This document shows positions 1 through 8,867 of a DNA stretch of 34,407 nucleotides, piece by piece (positions within the stretch are counted from its first letter, which is position 1; every line of letters begins with the position of its first letter). The position numbers and the translations under genes are program-made. The DNA is from Saprospiraceae bacterium UBA7328. Its GTDB lineage: Bacteria > Bacteroidota > Bacteroidia > Chitinophagales > Saprospiraceae. Under the pieces are notes generated by a model. That model searched no databases. It was not told the origin of the DNA and worked only from the letters and a program-made list of their open reading frames with translations. Where the stretch lies: NCBI GenBank assembly GCA_002471345.1, contig DKPS01000264.1, forward strand, positions 1 to 34,407. The letters run 5' to 3'.

Positions 1-21
1 TAAATTTTGATTTCTTCATAA

Positions 22-1392
22 CAGTTTAAATTTAATTCATTTTTAAACTGTCTTATTTTTACGCAAGGATACAAAATCAATGAGATATCAGGAAACGGAA
101 ACATAGAGCTTATAAATAATGGCAATAGTGCTGTTGACATAAGTTCATATTGGCTCTGTAATCGCCCAGCATATGATCAACTTAACTCGCTTACATTGGA
201 GTGCGGAAACCTTATTGTTGAAGAAGGAGAAACTGTTGTTGTCTCAGGTTTCAACCTTCGTAATAATGGTGATGAATTAGGATTATATACTAGTTCAAGT
301 TTTGGTAGTGCTTCAGCTCTACAAGATTACGTCATTTGGGGAAGTAGGTCTGGTTCAACTCGTGAATCCGTTGCAGTTTCAGCTGGTCTGTGGACTAATG
401 GTCAAAGGGCCAATGATTTTAGTCCTGAACAATCTCTAAATAAAGATGGAAATGGTGCTGGTGCTTGGAATACTGGAGCAACAACAATATGTGATACTCC
501 TACTTGTGATGCTGATGGCGGGGTAATCGCTTTAGAAAACGGTGGTGCTGAAACTTCCATTTGTGTTGATGGTATTGGTGACCCATTGAATATCGTTTTC
601 ACTACTGATGCTAGTGGTACTAATAAAGGATATGTCATCACTGACACTGATAATAATATTCTTGGTCTGCCTATGTCTGGCCCTTTTGATCTCGATGGTG
701 CTGGTGTTGGTGTTGGTACTTGCCTCATTTGGGCTATAAGCTATGATGACGACTTTGAAGGCGCTGCTGTAGGGAATAACGTTTCTGACCTTACTGGTTG
801 TTTTGACCTTTCAAATGCTGTCACTGTGTACAGACAATCTCCTGATGGTGGTTCTGTAAGTCTTGCTGATGGTAGTACTGAATACTCAGGTACTGCTGGT
901 GACATTATGGTTGAAGTAACGCATTCAATTGAGGCAGATATGTTAAGCTACTGGTATATTATTACTCATGATAGTGATAACATTCTTGGTTTTGCTAATA
1001 GTGCAAATACTTCTACCCTAGATCTAAGTGGTGCTCCTGCGGGAACTTGCAGAATTTGGGGTTGGAGTTATAGAGGTGAAAGCGATCCAATCATGGGTGA
1101 CAATATCTCTACTCTCTCTGATGGTGACTGTGAAGCTATAAGTTCTAATTTTATTACTGTTGTTAGAAATGCTCCTACTTGTGATGCTGATGGCGGGGTA
1201 ATCGCTTTAGAAAACGGTGGTACTGAAACTTCCATTTGTGTTGATGGTATTGGTGACCCACTGAATATCGTTTTCACTACTGATGCTAGTGGTACTAATA
1301 AAGGATATGTCATCACTGACACTGATAATAATATTCTTGATCTGCCTATGTCTGGCCCTTTTAATCTCGATGGTGCTGGTGTTGGTACTTGA
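22..1392 (+). CDS. N-terminal part of an interrupted secreted repeat protein (lamin-tail-like domain plus repeats)
   Basis: The reading frame is open from position 22, just after an in-frame TAA at 19-21, to a TGA at 1390-1392. No ATG, GTG or TTG occurs in this frame before a TTG at 196. The segment encoded from about 73 to 475 (KINEISGNGNIELINN, later DELGLYTSS and DYVIWG) looks like a lamin-tail (LTD) domain and already runs through 196, so that TTG is not a credible start. The residues just before it (FLNCLIFTQG) resemble the end of a signal peptide. Three repeated modules follow: A (501-831), B (832-1167) and a second A, where the frame stops. After the TGA the same frame continues without a shift into the segment ending at 2766, so the two pieces were one gene of about 900 codons. 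The product was probably a type IX-secreted surface protein. The 5' end is unresolved: it may be a frameshifted signal peptide or an unusual start. Confidence 0.7.
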   Translation, partial: QFKFNSFLNCLIFTQGYKINEISGNGNIELINNGNSAVDISSYWLCNRPAYDQLNSLTLECGNLIVEEGETVVVSGFNLRNNGDELGLYTSSSFGSASALQDYVIWGSRSGSTRESVAVSAGLWTNGQRANDFSPEQSLNKDGNGAGAWNTGATTICDTPTCDADGGVIALENGGAETSICVDGIGDPLNIVFTTDASGTNKGYVITDTDNNILGLPMSGPFDLDGAGVGVGTCLIWAISYDDDFEGAAVGNNVSDLTGCFDLSNAVTVYRQSPDGGSVSLADGSTEYSGTAGDIMVEVTHSIEADMLSYWYIITHDSDNILGFANSANTSTLDLSGAPAGTCRIWGWSYRGESDPIMGDNISTLSDGDCEAISSNFITVVRNAPTCDADGGVIALENGGTETSICVDGIGDPLNIVFTTDASGTNKGYVITDTDNNILDLPMSGPFNLDGAGVGT

Positions 1393-2170
1393 CTCATTTG
1401 GGCTATAAGCTATGAAGACGACTTTGAAGGCGTTGCTGTAGGGAATAACGTTTCTGACCTTACTGGTTGTTTTGACCTCTCTAATGCTGTCACTGTGTAC
1501 AGACAATCTCCTGATGGTGGTTCTGTAAGTCTTGCTGATGGTAGTACTGAATATGCAAACTGTCCAGGTGATATAGTTCTTGAAGTCCAACATAATACCT
1601 CTGCAAATATGTTGAGCTATTGGTATATCATTACTGATGACAGCGACAATATTCTTGGTTTTGCCAATAGCGCAAATACTTCTACCCTAGATCTAAGTGG
1701 TGCTCCCGCTGGAACTTGCAGAATTTGGGGTTGGAGTTATAGAGGTGAAGGCGATCCTCTCATGGGTGATAATATCTCTACTCTCTCTGATGGTGACTGT
1801 AAAGCAATAAGTTCTAATTTTATCACTGTATACAGAGAGGTCCCGGATGGTGGGAAAGTTAGCCTTGCAAACGGAAGTACATCATACACAGGTACAGCGG
1901 GTGATATAAAAGTAGAAGTTACTCATACGACATCAGCACCAAACTTTAGCTATTGGTATATTATTACTGATGACAATAATAAAATACTAGCTTTTGCAAA
2001 TTCGGCAAATACTAACAATTTAGATCTAAGTGGAGCACCTGCAGGTACTTGCAGAATTTGGGGTTGGAATTATAGAGGATTAGGTGACCCTATTCAAGGT
2101 GATGACATTTCTACATTAGATAATGACAATTGCGAATCCATCTCAGAGAACTATATCGAAGTTATAAGAG
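501..2170 (+). repeat. A-B-A-B-B tandem module array, with a recent 675-bp duplication
   Basis: Module A (about 110 codons, CDADGGVIALENGG through DLSNAVTVYR) occurs at about 501-831 and 1176-1500. Module B (about 112 codons, PDGGSVSLADGSTEY through SSNFITV) occurs at about 832-1167, 1501-1836 and 1837-2170. The two A copies are nearly identical in DNA; the offset is 675 bp at the start and 669 bp after a 6-bp deletion (GVGVGT versus GVGT) in the second copy. The first two B copies are also very similar, whereas the third uses different codons. This suggests a recent duplication of one A+B unit next to an older B. Confidence 0.85.
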
Positions 2171-2766
2171 AAGAAGCTCAAAGTGATATAGAATGCAATA
2201 CCCCTTTAAATTTTAGAGTAAGACAGCGTTCTAAACGAATATTTATCTTAGAATGGGATCGAGTTTCATCAGCTAAAAAATATCAAGTACAATTAAGGAT
2301 AGAAGGGACAACAAAAAGATTTTTAGTAACAACCAGAAGTATCAAAATGGCTATTGGAACTAATCTCCCCAGAAGCATTATTGCGGAAGTAAGGGCATTA
2401 TGTGGAGGTGGTAATATATCAGATTATTCTAATCAGATTACATTCAAGGCGGATTTGAGCAAAGCATTGGGCAAAGCAAAATTTACAGAAGGGCAAGTTG
2501 ATTATGAACTAGATGCTAACCTAATGTCTCTTTCTCCTAATCCCGCAAATGACTTAATCAATATCGGTTTTAAAAATGGAGAAAATAGCAGTCAATTAAA
2601 TATTATTGACATTAATGGAAGGAATTTATTTAGTAGAACAATCTCTCCATATGAGCTCACAGATAAAGTTGACATTAGCAATTTCCAAAATGGGGTTTAT
2701 CAAATGATTATAAGCGAAGGAGGAGAAATCATTGATCAACAACGGTTTATAAAGATTGCGAATTAA
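1393..2766 (+). CDS. C-terminal part of the interrupted repeat protein, with Fn3-like domain and T9SS type A sorting tail
   Basis: This is the in-frame continuation of the preceding segment after the TGA at 1390-1392; if translated alone, the first usable start is GTG at 1495. It holds the remainder of the second A module, two more B modules (about 1501-1836 and 1837-2170; shared text SYWYIIT, LDLSGAPAGTCRIWGW), then a fibronectin type III-like domain (about 2185-2450, starting CNTPLNFRVRQRS). The final 80 residues are a Por-type sorting domain: LSPNPANDLINIGF, then IIDINGRN, and a terminal NGVYQMIISEGG with a short basic ending. This is the type A signal recognised by the type IX secretion system in Bacteroidota. 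On its own this fragment has no signal peptide and could not be exported, so the gene works only if the TGA is read through or is a sequencing error. Confidence 0.75.
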   Translation, partial: LIWAISYEDDFEGVAVGNNVSDLTGCFDLSNAVTVYRQSPDGGSVSLADGSTEYANCPGDIVLEVQHNTSANMLSYWYIITDDSDNILGFANSANTSTLDLSGAPAGTCRIWGWSYRGEGDPLMGDNISTLSDGDCKAISSNFITVYREVPDGGKVSLANGSTSYTGTAGDIKVEVTHTTSAPNFSYWYIITDDNNKILAFANSANTNNLDLSGAPAGTCRIWGWNYRGLGDPIQGDDISTLDNDNCESISENYIEVIREEAQSDIECNTPLNFRVRQRSKRIFILEWDRVSSAKKYQVQLRIEGTTKRFLVTTRSIKMAIGTNLPRSIIAEVRALCGGGNISDYSNQITFKADLSKALGKAKFTEGQVDYELDANLMSLSPNPANDLINIGFKNGENSSQLNIIDINGRNLFSRTISPYELTDKVDISNFQNGVYQMIISEGGEIIDQQRFIKIAN

Positions 2767-2819
2767 GGTTATCACCTATTCTATTTCTGTTTAAGATGAA
2801 ATTAGGTTAGCCCACCTTC

Positions 2820-2859
2820 AAAAAAAATGCCTATCTGAAAATTCAGATAGGTATTTTTT
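2820..2859 (+). terminator. Rho-independent terminator after the repeat protein gene
   Basis: Arms CCTATCTGA (2830-2838) and TCAGATAGG (2843-2851) enclose a 4-base loop. The left flank is an A run (2820-2827) and the right flank a T run (2854-2859), which lengthen the stem and give the U tract. It lies 50 bases past the stop at 2766 and ahead of the next gene at 2902; the symmetric A/T flanks could work in both directions. Confidence 0.85.
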
Positions 2860-2901
2860 AGAAAAAGGCTATTTTCATTTTTTATACACAAATGAAAATC
2901 A

Positions 2902-4344
2902 ATGATACGCTATTTGTTAATCTCTCTCATATTTACCTTGAATCTGTCCACTACTTTTGCCCAACTGTCATCAGATGAGCAAAAGGTAATTGATGATTTA
3001 GATAAGCAGTCAGATCATTATTTCAATATTGCTCAAAAAATATGGGACCTTGCTGAAGTTGGCTATCAAGAGGAAAAAAGTGCTCATCTTTTACAAGAAA
3101 CATTAAGAAAGTCAGGGTTTGACATTGAAACAGGAGTAGCGGATATTCCTACAGCATTTGTAGCTACCTACGGGCAAGGAAGCCCAGTCATAGGGATCTT
3201 AGGAGAATATGATGCACTACCAGGAATCACTCAAACCAACTCTCCGATCAGAGAAAAGCGTGAGGATGTAGACGCAGGGCATGCATGTGGTCATCATCTT
3301 TTTGGATCAGGATCTACAGCCGCCGCAATAGCCATAAAGCAATGGATGGAATCTAATAAAATAAATGGGACCATTCGATTCTATGGCACCCCAGCAGAAG
3401 AAGGCGGTGCTGGTAAAGTATATCTTGTGAGAGCAGGCCTTTTTGATGATGTAAATGCTGTTTTACATTGGCACCCAAGTAATGGAAATAGTGCAGATGC
3501 AGCATCATCATTAGCAAACAAGTCTGCAAAGTTTAGATATTACGGACAGTCTTCTCATGCTGCCGGCTCTCCATGGAATGGACGTTCTGCTCTAGATGGA
3601 GTTGAAGCCATGAATTTTATGGTGAATATGATGAGAGAGCATATGACAGCTGAGTCACGTACACATTATGTAATTACGAAAGGTGGAAATGCACCAAATG
3701 TAATTCCTGATTTTGCCGAAGTATTTTACTATGTAAGGCATCCTGACATGAAACTTGCTGCAGAAAACTTCGAAAGAGTTGTACAATGCGCAGAAGGCGC
3801 AGCGCAGGGCACCGGCACAAAAATGGAATATGAAATTATTCATGGTATATATAATGTACTTCCTAATGTCACTCTCAGTCAGATTATGCACGATAAACTC
3901 TCTATGATCGGAGGAGTGAAATATGATAAAGAAGAAAAGGCTTTCGCCGAAAAAATAATCAGTACGTTTCCTTACGCAGATAATGTAAGTGTTAATCTTT
4001 CAGAAAATGTAAATCCTTTTAAAGTGATCAGAAAAGGTCAAGGAGGATCTACGGATGTCGGCGATGTCAGTTGGGTTGTTCCTACTGCAGGTATGAGAGC
4101 GGCAACCTGGGTGCCCGGTACAAGTGCGCATAGCTGGCAAGCTATAGCAGCAGGAGGTACCTCTATAGGGAAAAAAGGTATGATGATAGCCGCTAAGACC
4201 ATTTCACTTACTGCCTTGCATCTATTTCAAAATCCAGAAATAATAGATGAAGCAAAAACAGAGCTTTATAAACAGAGAGGCAAAGATTTTATATACAAAC
4301 CACTCTTAGGTGATAGAGAACCACCTTTGGACTACAGGAAATAG
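2902..4344 (+). CDS. M20-family amidohydrolase (AbgB-like), secreted
   Basis: The 480-residue product is a metal-dependent amidohydrolase of the M20 peptidase family, closest in style to p-aminobenzoyl-glutamate hydrolase subunit B (AbgB) and related aminoacylases. Visible motifs are GEYDALPG (about 101-108), HACGHH (127-132), GTPAEEGG (162-169) and LHWHP (188-192), which supply the Cys, His and Glu metal ligands and the catalytic Glu expected in the M20D group. A dimerisation insert follows (from about residue 205; SSHAAGSPW matches the usual SAHAAxxP turn). The N-terminus MIRYLLISLIFTLNLSTTFAQ is a clear signal peptide, so the enzyme probably acts in the periplasm or as a lipid-free exported protein. 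The ATG at 2902 is chosen because it opens the signal peptide. The stop overlaps the GTG of the next gene. The substrate cannot be deduced. Confidence 0.9.
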   Translation: MIRYLLISLIFTLNLSTTFAQLSSDEQKVIDDLDKQSDHYFNIAQKIWDLAEVGYQEEKSAHLLQETLRKSGFDIETGVADIPTAFVATYGQGSPVIGILGEYDALPGITQTNSPIREKREDVDAGHACGHHLFGSGSTAAAIAIKQWMESNKINGTIRFYGTPAEEGGAGKVYLVRAGLFDDVNAVLHWHPSNGNSADAASSLANKSAKFRYYGQSSHAAGSPWNGRSALDGVEAMNFMVNMMREHMTAESRTHYVITKGGNAPNVIPDFAEVFYYVRHPDMKLAAENFERVVQCAEGAAQGTGTKMEYEIIHGIYNVLPNVTLSQIMHDKLSMIGGVKYDKEEKAFAEKIISTFPYADNVSVNLSENVNPFKVIRKGQGGSTDVGDVSWVVPTAGMRAATWVPGTSAHSWQAIAAGGTSIGKKGMMIAAKTISLTALHLFQNPEIIDEAKTELYKQRGKDFIYKPLLGDREPPLDYRK

Positions 4345-5117
4345 TGTCTCAATTAAATATCAGACGACTCAATATGGATACCTCCTGGGAAGTTCATTGG
4401 GGAAGTGAGAAAGTCATCATAGACCCATGGCTCCTGGGTTCCGAGGTAGATTATTTTCAATGGTTTAATGAACAATGGCATACTACAGAACCTATAACTT
4501 TAGTAGAAATTGAGAAACCAAATTTCATACTTATTTCTCAGTCCTATTCTGATCATTGTCATGAAGAGACACTTCTAAAATTCGCCAAGGACATACCTAT
4601 TCTAGCGTCTCCGAAAGCGTATAAAAGACTAAAACGAACATTCTCAGAAAACAGGCTCATAAAATTACCAATACTGAGCAAAGAAGGTTTTTTAGAATTT
4701 AATGGTTTGAAAATTGCTACGCTTGATCCTAGAAGATGTATAGATCCTATCTACTATGCTCATGTGATATGTAATGGTAATGATGCTATATTTTACAGTT
4801 CTCATGGATTTTCACTAGACTCGAAGCAATTAGCTTTACTGAAACCCCTTAATATGAAAGCATTGCTTACTTCTTTCTCAGAAATAAGATTGCCATCCTT
4901 ATTTGGAGGAAAAGTAAACCCTGGGTTAGAAAACGTAAATCAGTTAATAAGTCAACTCAATCCAACCTATATTACAAATACTCACGATGAGCAAAAAACA
5001 CACAGCGGACTAGTTATGAAAATGGCTAAAACTAATTACCCAGACTTGATGGATTTAGAATTCAAAAGCACGGAAATCTTAACTTTCAATGATTATCAAT
5101 TTCGGGATATATACTAA
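4344..5117 (+). CDS. MBL-fold (beta-lactamase-like) hydrolase family protein
   Basis: The product is 257 residues from GTG 4344, which shares one base with the preceding TAG; an internal ATG at 4374 (MDTSWEVHWG) is the alternative start. The opening resembles Lactamase_B_3-type MBL proteins: a strand around EVHWGSEKVIIDPWL, then ILISQSYSDHCHEETL at the place of the usual HxHxDH metal motif, then PILASPKAYKRL, a later SSHGFSLD and a C-terminal TNTHDEQK. The first two histidines of HxHxDH are replaced by Gln and Tyr. From memory, a group of MBL proteins in cyanobacteria and other bacteria carries a similar SQxxxDHxHxxTL sequence, so this looks like a family trait and not damage. No signal peptide is seen, so the protein is probably cytoplasmic, unlike its secreted neighbour. 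The function is unknown. Confidence 0.75.
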   Translation: MSQLNIRRLNMDTSWEVHWGSEKVIIDPWLLGSEVDYFQWFNEQWHTTEPITLVEIEKPNFILISQSYSDHCHEETLLKFAKDIPILASPKAYKRLKRTFSENRLIKLPILSKEGFLEFNGLKIATLDPRRCIDPIYYAHVICNGNDAIFYSSHGFSLDSKQLALLKPLNMKALLTSFSEIRLPSLFGGKVNPGLENVNQLISQLNPTYITNTHDEQKTHSGLVMKMAKTNYPDLMDLEFKSTEILTFNDYQFRDIY

Positions 5118-5136
5118 ACTAGTAAAGATCAAAATA

Positions 5137-5167
5137 AAAAATGCCAGATTATACGACCTGGCATTTT
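5137..5167. terminator. Bidirectional terminator between convergent genes
   Basis: Arms ATGCCAG (5141-5147) and CTGGCAT (5158-5164) form a stem extended by an A run on the left (5137-5140) and a T run on the right (5164-5167), with a 10-base loop. It lies between the stop of the MBL gene (5117, + strand) and the stop of clpB (5175, - strand) and can serve both. Confidence 0.75.
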
Positions 5168-5174
5168 CCATTGG

Positions 5175-7775
5175 TTATACTTTGAATGTGAGTCCCTTAT
5201 TATCCACTCCAATCTTTATTGTATCCCCTTCATCCACTTTGCCTGAAAGTAAATATTTAGACAACTCATTCACCAACTCATTTTGTATCACTCTTTTCAT
5301 TGGTCTAGCTCCAAATTGCGGTTCATAACCTAATTCTGCCATATGATCCATAGCTTTATCTGATATCTCTAAAGTGATACTTTTTGAAGCCAGATTTTTT
5401 CTGAGCTTCTTCATCATTAATCCAGCTATTTTTTTAATCTCCTCTTTAGTCAATGGTAAGAACATAATCTTATCATCTATTCTATTTAGAAATTCAGGTC
5501 TTAAGGTATCTTTCAGAACTTCAAATACTTCAACTTTAGTAGTATCAATGATTTCTTGTCTATGCTTTTCTCCGATAGCATCTAAATCTTCAAAATTGTC
5601 CAGAATTGTTTGTGCCCCCATATTAGAAGTCATGATGACAATACTATTTTTGAAATTAGCTGTGCGCCCTTTATTGTCTGTTAATCTTCCGTCATCTAAC
5701 ACCTGAAGGAGGATATTAAAAACATCAGGATGCGCCTTTTCTATTTCATCTAAAAGTATGATAGAATACGGCCTTCGCCTTACGGCTTCTGTGAGCTGTC
5801 CTCCTTCATCATATCCTACATATCCTGGGGGCGCACCTACTAATCTAGATACAGCATGCTTCTCTTGAAACTCACTCATATCGATTCGTGTCATGGCCTT
5901 TTCATCATCAAAGAGCACTTCAGCTAAAGATTTTGCCAATTCTGTTTTTCCTACTCCTGTAGGCCCTAAGAAGATAAAGGAGCCAATAGGTTTATTTACA
6001 TCTTGAAGCCCAGCCCTACTTCTTCTTATTGCATCACTCACTGCGACTACAGCTTCTTTTTGGCCTATTAGTCTTTTACCAATTACATCTTCTAGATTGA
6101 GTAATTTTTCTTTCTCACTTTGCAGCATTTTAGTCACGGGTATTCCAGTCCATTTAGACACCACTTCTGCTATATCGTCACCATTTACCTCTTCATTTGT
6201 AAATCGATCTTCTTCTGGCAATTTCGACAGTTTAACCTCTTCAGCTTTTAGCTGCGTTTCTTTTTCCTTAATGTCGCCATACTTAATTTTCGCTACTTTT
6301 TCAAAATCCCCTTCTCTTTCTGCTTTCTCCGCCTCATATTCTAAGTCTTCCATCACTTTTTTGATGGCTTGCATATTATCTACAATCTCTTTCTCATTTT
6401 TCCAAGCTGCAGTACGTGAATCTAGAGTTTGCTTAGCATTAGCTATTTGCTCTTGTATTCTTTTGAGTTTCTTTTCATTTTTTTCTCTTTTTATCCCTTC
6501 TTTTTCAATCTCTAGTTGCCTTACCTTTCGCTCCAATTCATCAATCTCCTCTGGCACACTATCCAGTTCCAACCTCAATTTAGCGGCAGCCTCATCGATG
6601 AGATCAATTGCCTTATCAGGCAATCTTCTTTCGGTGATATATCGGTGTGACAACTCAGCCGCAGCCACCAATGCTTCGTCTAGGATATCAATCTTATGAT
6701 ACACTTCATATTTATCTTGAATTCCTCTTAATATAGAAATGGTATCCTCTACACTAGGCTCATCTATAAATACAGTCTGAAATCTTCTGACTAATGCCTT
6801 ATCCTTTTCTAAATACTTTTGGTACTCATCAAAAGTCGTAGCACCTATAGTTCTCAACTCACCCCTTGCCAATGCCGGTTTTAGAATATTAGCAGCATCC
6901 ATGGCTCCATTGCCACCTCCTGCTCCAATAAGAGTGTGTATTTCATCTACGAATAAGATGATCTCACCATTACTGCTATTTACTTCTTTCACTACAGCCT
7001 TTAGTCTCTCTTCAAATTCTCCTTTATACTTTGCCCCTGCAATAAGAGCCGAGATATCTAAAGAAAAAATTTGCTTGCTTTGTAGTCTTTCTGGTACATC
7101 TTGATTGACTATTCTCCAGGCTAATCCTTCTACTATAGCTGTTTTTCCTACACCTGCTTCACCGATTAAAATGGGATTGTTTTTCTTCCTTCTAGAAAGA
7201 ATGTGAAGTATTCTTCTGATTTCTTCATCTCTTCCAATGATAGGATCGAGCTTTCCGTCCATTACCCTTTGATTCAGATTAATGGCAAATTTCTTCAAGG
7301 CATTGTATTGATTATCACCTTGTTGATCAGTTACTTTTCTCCCTTTTCGCAAATCATGAATAGCCATTTTCATTCCTTTCTCAGTGGCTCCCTCATCCTT
7401 TAATATTCTTGCTGCTTTATCTTTTCCTTTAAGAATAGAAAGCAACACTATTTCTACAGATATGAAATCATCTTCAAATTCTTTAATCAATTTCTTGGCT
7501 CTACTTAGTGCAGCATTTGAATCATTTGTTAAGTATTGTTTGTCCGTACCCTCTACTTTAGGAAAAGATTCAATTGCTTTGTTCAAGTTCTTTTTGAGGC
7601 TTATAGTGTTAACCCCCATCTTTTTAAATAAAAAATCAGTCAACTCCTCATCAGTCTCTATCACACCTTTTATAAGATGTACAGTATCTACTGATTGTTG
7701 GTCCAAACTCCCTGCTAATTGTTGAGCCTTAAGAATTGACTCTTGTGCTTTTACAGTGAAATTATCGTAGGTCAT
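5175..7775 (-). CDS. clpB: ATP-dependent disaggregase chaperone ClpB
   Basis: The 866-residue product has the full-length ClpB layout, which rescues aggregated proteins in the cytoplasm together with DnaK. In order: a Clp N-domain (1-145, starting [19 protein letters not shown]); the first AAA+ module with Walker A GEAGVGKT (205-212), Walker B-type LFVDEIH and an RRFQ arginine-finger region; the long charged coiled-coil middle domain (about 400-530) that separates ClpB from ClpA and ClpC; a second AAA+ module with Walker A GPTGVGKT (about 605) and [13 protein letters not shown]; and the C-terminal D2-small domain ([14 protein letters not shown]). The start matches the usual family start. It is the downstream neighbour, on the same strand, of the gene at 7944-8660, with a 168-bp gap that can hold its own promoter. 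Confidence 0.98.
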   Translation of the reverse strand: MTYDNFTVKAQESILKAQQLAGSLDQQSVDTVHLIKGVIETDEELTDFLFKKMGVNTISLKKNLNKAIESFPKVEGTDKQYLTNDSNAALSRAKKLIKEFEDDFISVEIVLLSILKGKDKAARILKDEGATEKGMKMAIHDLRKGRKVTDQQGDNQYNALKKFAINLNQRVMDGKLDPIIGRDEEIRRILHILSRRKKNNPILIGEAGVGKTAIVEGLAWRIVNQDVPERLQSKQIFSLDISALIAGAKYKGEFEERLKAVVKEVNSSNGEIILFVDEIHTLIGAGGGNGAMDAANILKPALARGELRTIGATTFDEYQKYLEKDKALVRRFQTVFIDEPSVEDTISILRGIQDKYEVYHKIDILDEALVAAAELSHRYITERRLPDKAIDLIDEAAAKLRLELDSVPEEIDELERKVRQLEIEKEGIKREKNEKKLKRIQEQIANAKQTLDSRTAAWKNEKEIVDNMQAIKKVMEDLEYEAEKAEREGDFEKVAKIKYGDIKEKETQLKAEEVKLSKLPEEDRFTNEEVNGDDIAEVVSKWTGIPVTKMLQSEKEKLLNLEDVIGKRLIGQKEAVVAVSDAIRRSRAGLQDVNKPIGSFIFLGPTGVGKTELAKSLAEVLFDDEKAMTRIDMSEFQEKHAVSRLVGAPPGYVGYDEGGQLTEAVRRRPYSIILLDEIEKAHPDVFNILLQVLDDGRLTDNKGRTANFKNSIVIMTSNMGAQTILDNFEDLDAIGEKHRQEIIDTTKVEVFEVLKDTLRPEFLNRIDDKIMFLPLTKEEIKKIAGLMMKKLRKNLASKSITLEISDKAMDHMAELGYEPQFGARPMKRVIQNELVNELSKYLLSGKVDEGDTIKIGVDNKGLTFKV

Positions 7776-7884
7776 ATTTGAATATCTTTTTCTTTTTCAA
7801 TGATGAATGATCTAGATCAAAAGATACTCCAAAAGTGAAACGTTTGATCAAATGCGCCACAATGGCATAAAGGAGAAAAAACAG

Positions 7885-7899
7885 GTGCCAAAAAGACAG
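7885..7899 (-). promoter_or_regulatory. Candidate regulatory motif upstream of clpB
   Basis: Read on the - strand this is CTGTCTTTTTGGCAC, about 110 bases upstream of the clpB start at 7775. It has an imperfect inverted-repeat form, TGnC-N5-GnCA. It could be a stress-regulator site or part of a promoter. The assignment rests only on position and symmetry; I cannot tie it to a known regulator. Confidence 0.25.
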
Positions 7900-7943
7900 A
7901 ATAATTGTGCTAAGTGACAAGAAAGAAAACAGAATCTTTTATT

Positions 7944-8660
7944 TCATGCATTTATACTTTGGATAAATATTGGCATATGATCACTCAAGCTTATCCAATC
8001 ATCATAGTCACCTATACTGATTTTAGTGTTTTCGTTTATTAAATTATCACTGAGAAAGCAGAAATCCACATGATAAGGTTTATGCACTTTTTTCAAGAGA
8101 TATAGGGTAGGTTCTAATTCTTGCCCTTGCGTTTTTTTGGTCTGTAGGTGATAAAGGCTTCTGATTCTATTTTCTTCAAGTCTATTGACAACATCTATAT
8201 GGTTTCCAATTCTTTTTTTCTTGTCCCAAATTGCGTTGCTATTAAAATCCCCAATCCATATTGAATCCTCCTTTAAGAATTCAGAATAATAATTGAGAGC
8301 TCCCCATATTTGGCCTATGTAATCTTTTTTTCTATCCGTTTTGTATGGCATTGCCCAAATGTGAAAGAAATTTATAAGTCTGTTCTTATTCTTAAGCTCT
8401 ATTGGTATTATATATTGAAATTCCTCACTATAGCCACTCTTTAAAGACAGATTTACATCCTTAAATGAAATTGCAGCAACTCCTTTATGAGGATTCTGAC
8501 CATGCCATAGAATATCATTATGATCCATATTATCTAGAGCATATTTGAGTTTTTCTTGATTCTCACACTCTTGAATTACCAATAAATCAGGTTTAAACTT
8601 TAACACATTTTCGCACTTATTTCGAAAAGCCATATTGCAATTCCATGATATGACATTCAT
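7944..8660 (-). CDS. Endonuclease/exonuclease/phosphatase-family protein
   Basis: From the ATG at 8660 the product is 238 residues and begins MNVISWNCNMAF, the standard opening strand of the exonuclease III/DNase I-like fold. Other fold landmarks are LLVIQECEN (metal-binding Glu), WHGQNPHKGVAAIS, WIGDFNSNAIWD (the GDFN motif) and LSDHMPIFIQ (the catalytic SDH motif near the C-terminus). All the usual catalytic positions appear present, so it is probably an active metal-dependent phosphoesterase, with DNA, RNA or another phosphodiester as substrate. The frame extends 17 codons upstream to 8711, but that leader (MNCVIFYFWKNF) does not fit the family, so the shorter start is preferred. No signal peptide is visible. 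The divergent gene at 8868 faces away across a 207-bp gap. Confidence 0.8.
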   Translation of the reverse strand: MNVISWNCNMAFRNKCENVLKFKPDLLVIQECENQEKLKYALDNMDHNDILWHGQNPHKGVAAISFKDVNLSLKSGYSEEFQYIIPIELKNKNRLINFFHIWAMPYKTDRKKDYIGQIWGALNYYSEFLKEDSIWIGDFNSNAIWDKKKRIGNHIDVVNRLEENRIRSLYHLQTKKTQGQELEPTLYLLKKVHKPYHVDFCFLSDNLINENTKISIGDYDDWISLSDHMPIFIQSINA

Positions 8661-8799
8661 TTTTCTTAGATAAGAAAAATTCTTCCAGAAATAGAATATT
8701 ACACAATTCAATGTTAGAAATGGAAGATCTTATAAATGAAGAAAAGAGGTAAAGCGTTTCGTGATTTGAAAAGCTTTTTTTTTATATCTCAAACCCCTA

Positions 8800-8830
8800 T
8801 TTGAAAATAGTGTAGAAGGCAGTACCTTTG
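8800..8830 (+). promoter_or_regulatory. Bacteroidota-type housekeeping promoter for the PpiD-like gene
   Basis: A TTTG (8800-8803) is followed after 19 bases by TACCTTTG (8823-8830). This matches the Bacteroidota sigma-A pattern TTTG-N~19-TAnnTTTG at every fixed position. The start codon at 8868 lies 37 bases downstream of the -7 element, a suitable distance. Confidence 0.75.
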
Positions 8831-8867
8831 CGCCTCTAAAATTTAGACGATACATAATAATATATAG

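Noticed and set aside
1390..1392. TGA read as selenocysteine at a Cys position
   Set aside because: No convincing SECIS-like hairpin follows the codon and the protein is a structural surface repeat with a Cys codon in the sister copy; a plain nonsense mutation is simpler.
402..1593. Antisense open frames over the repeat protein
   Set aside because: They are reverse readings of near-identical repeats and duplicate each other for that reason.
4344..5117. Degenerate metal motif of the MBL protein as a sign of gene decay
   Set aside because: The SQxxxDHxHxxTL pattern appears to be a known variant of the family and the rest of the protein is intact.
7880..7900. Sigma-54 promoter (-24/-12) ahead of clpB
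   Set aside because: TGGCAC is present on the - strand but the GC at -12 with correct spacing is missing.
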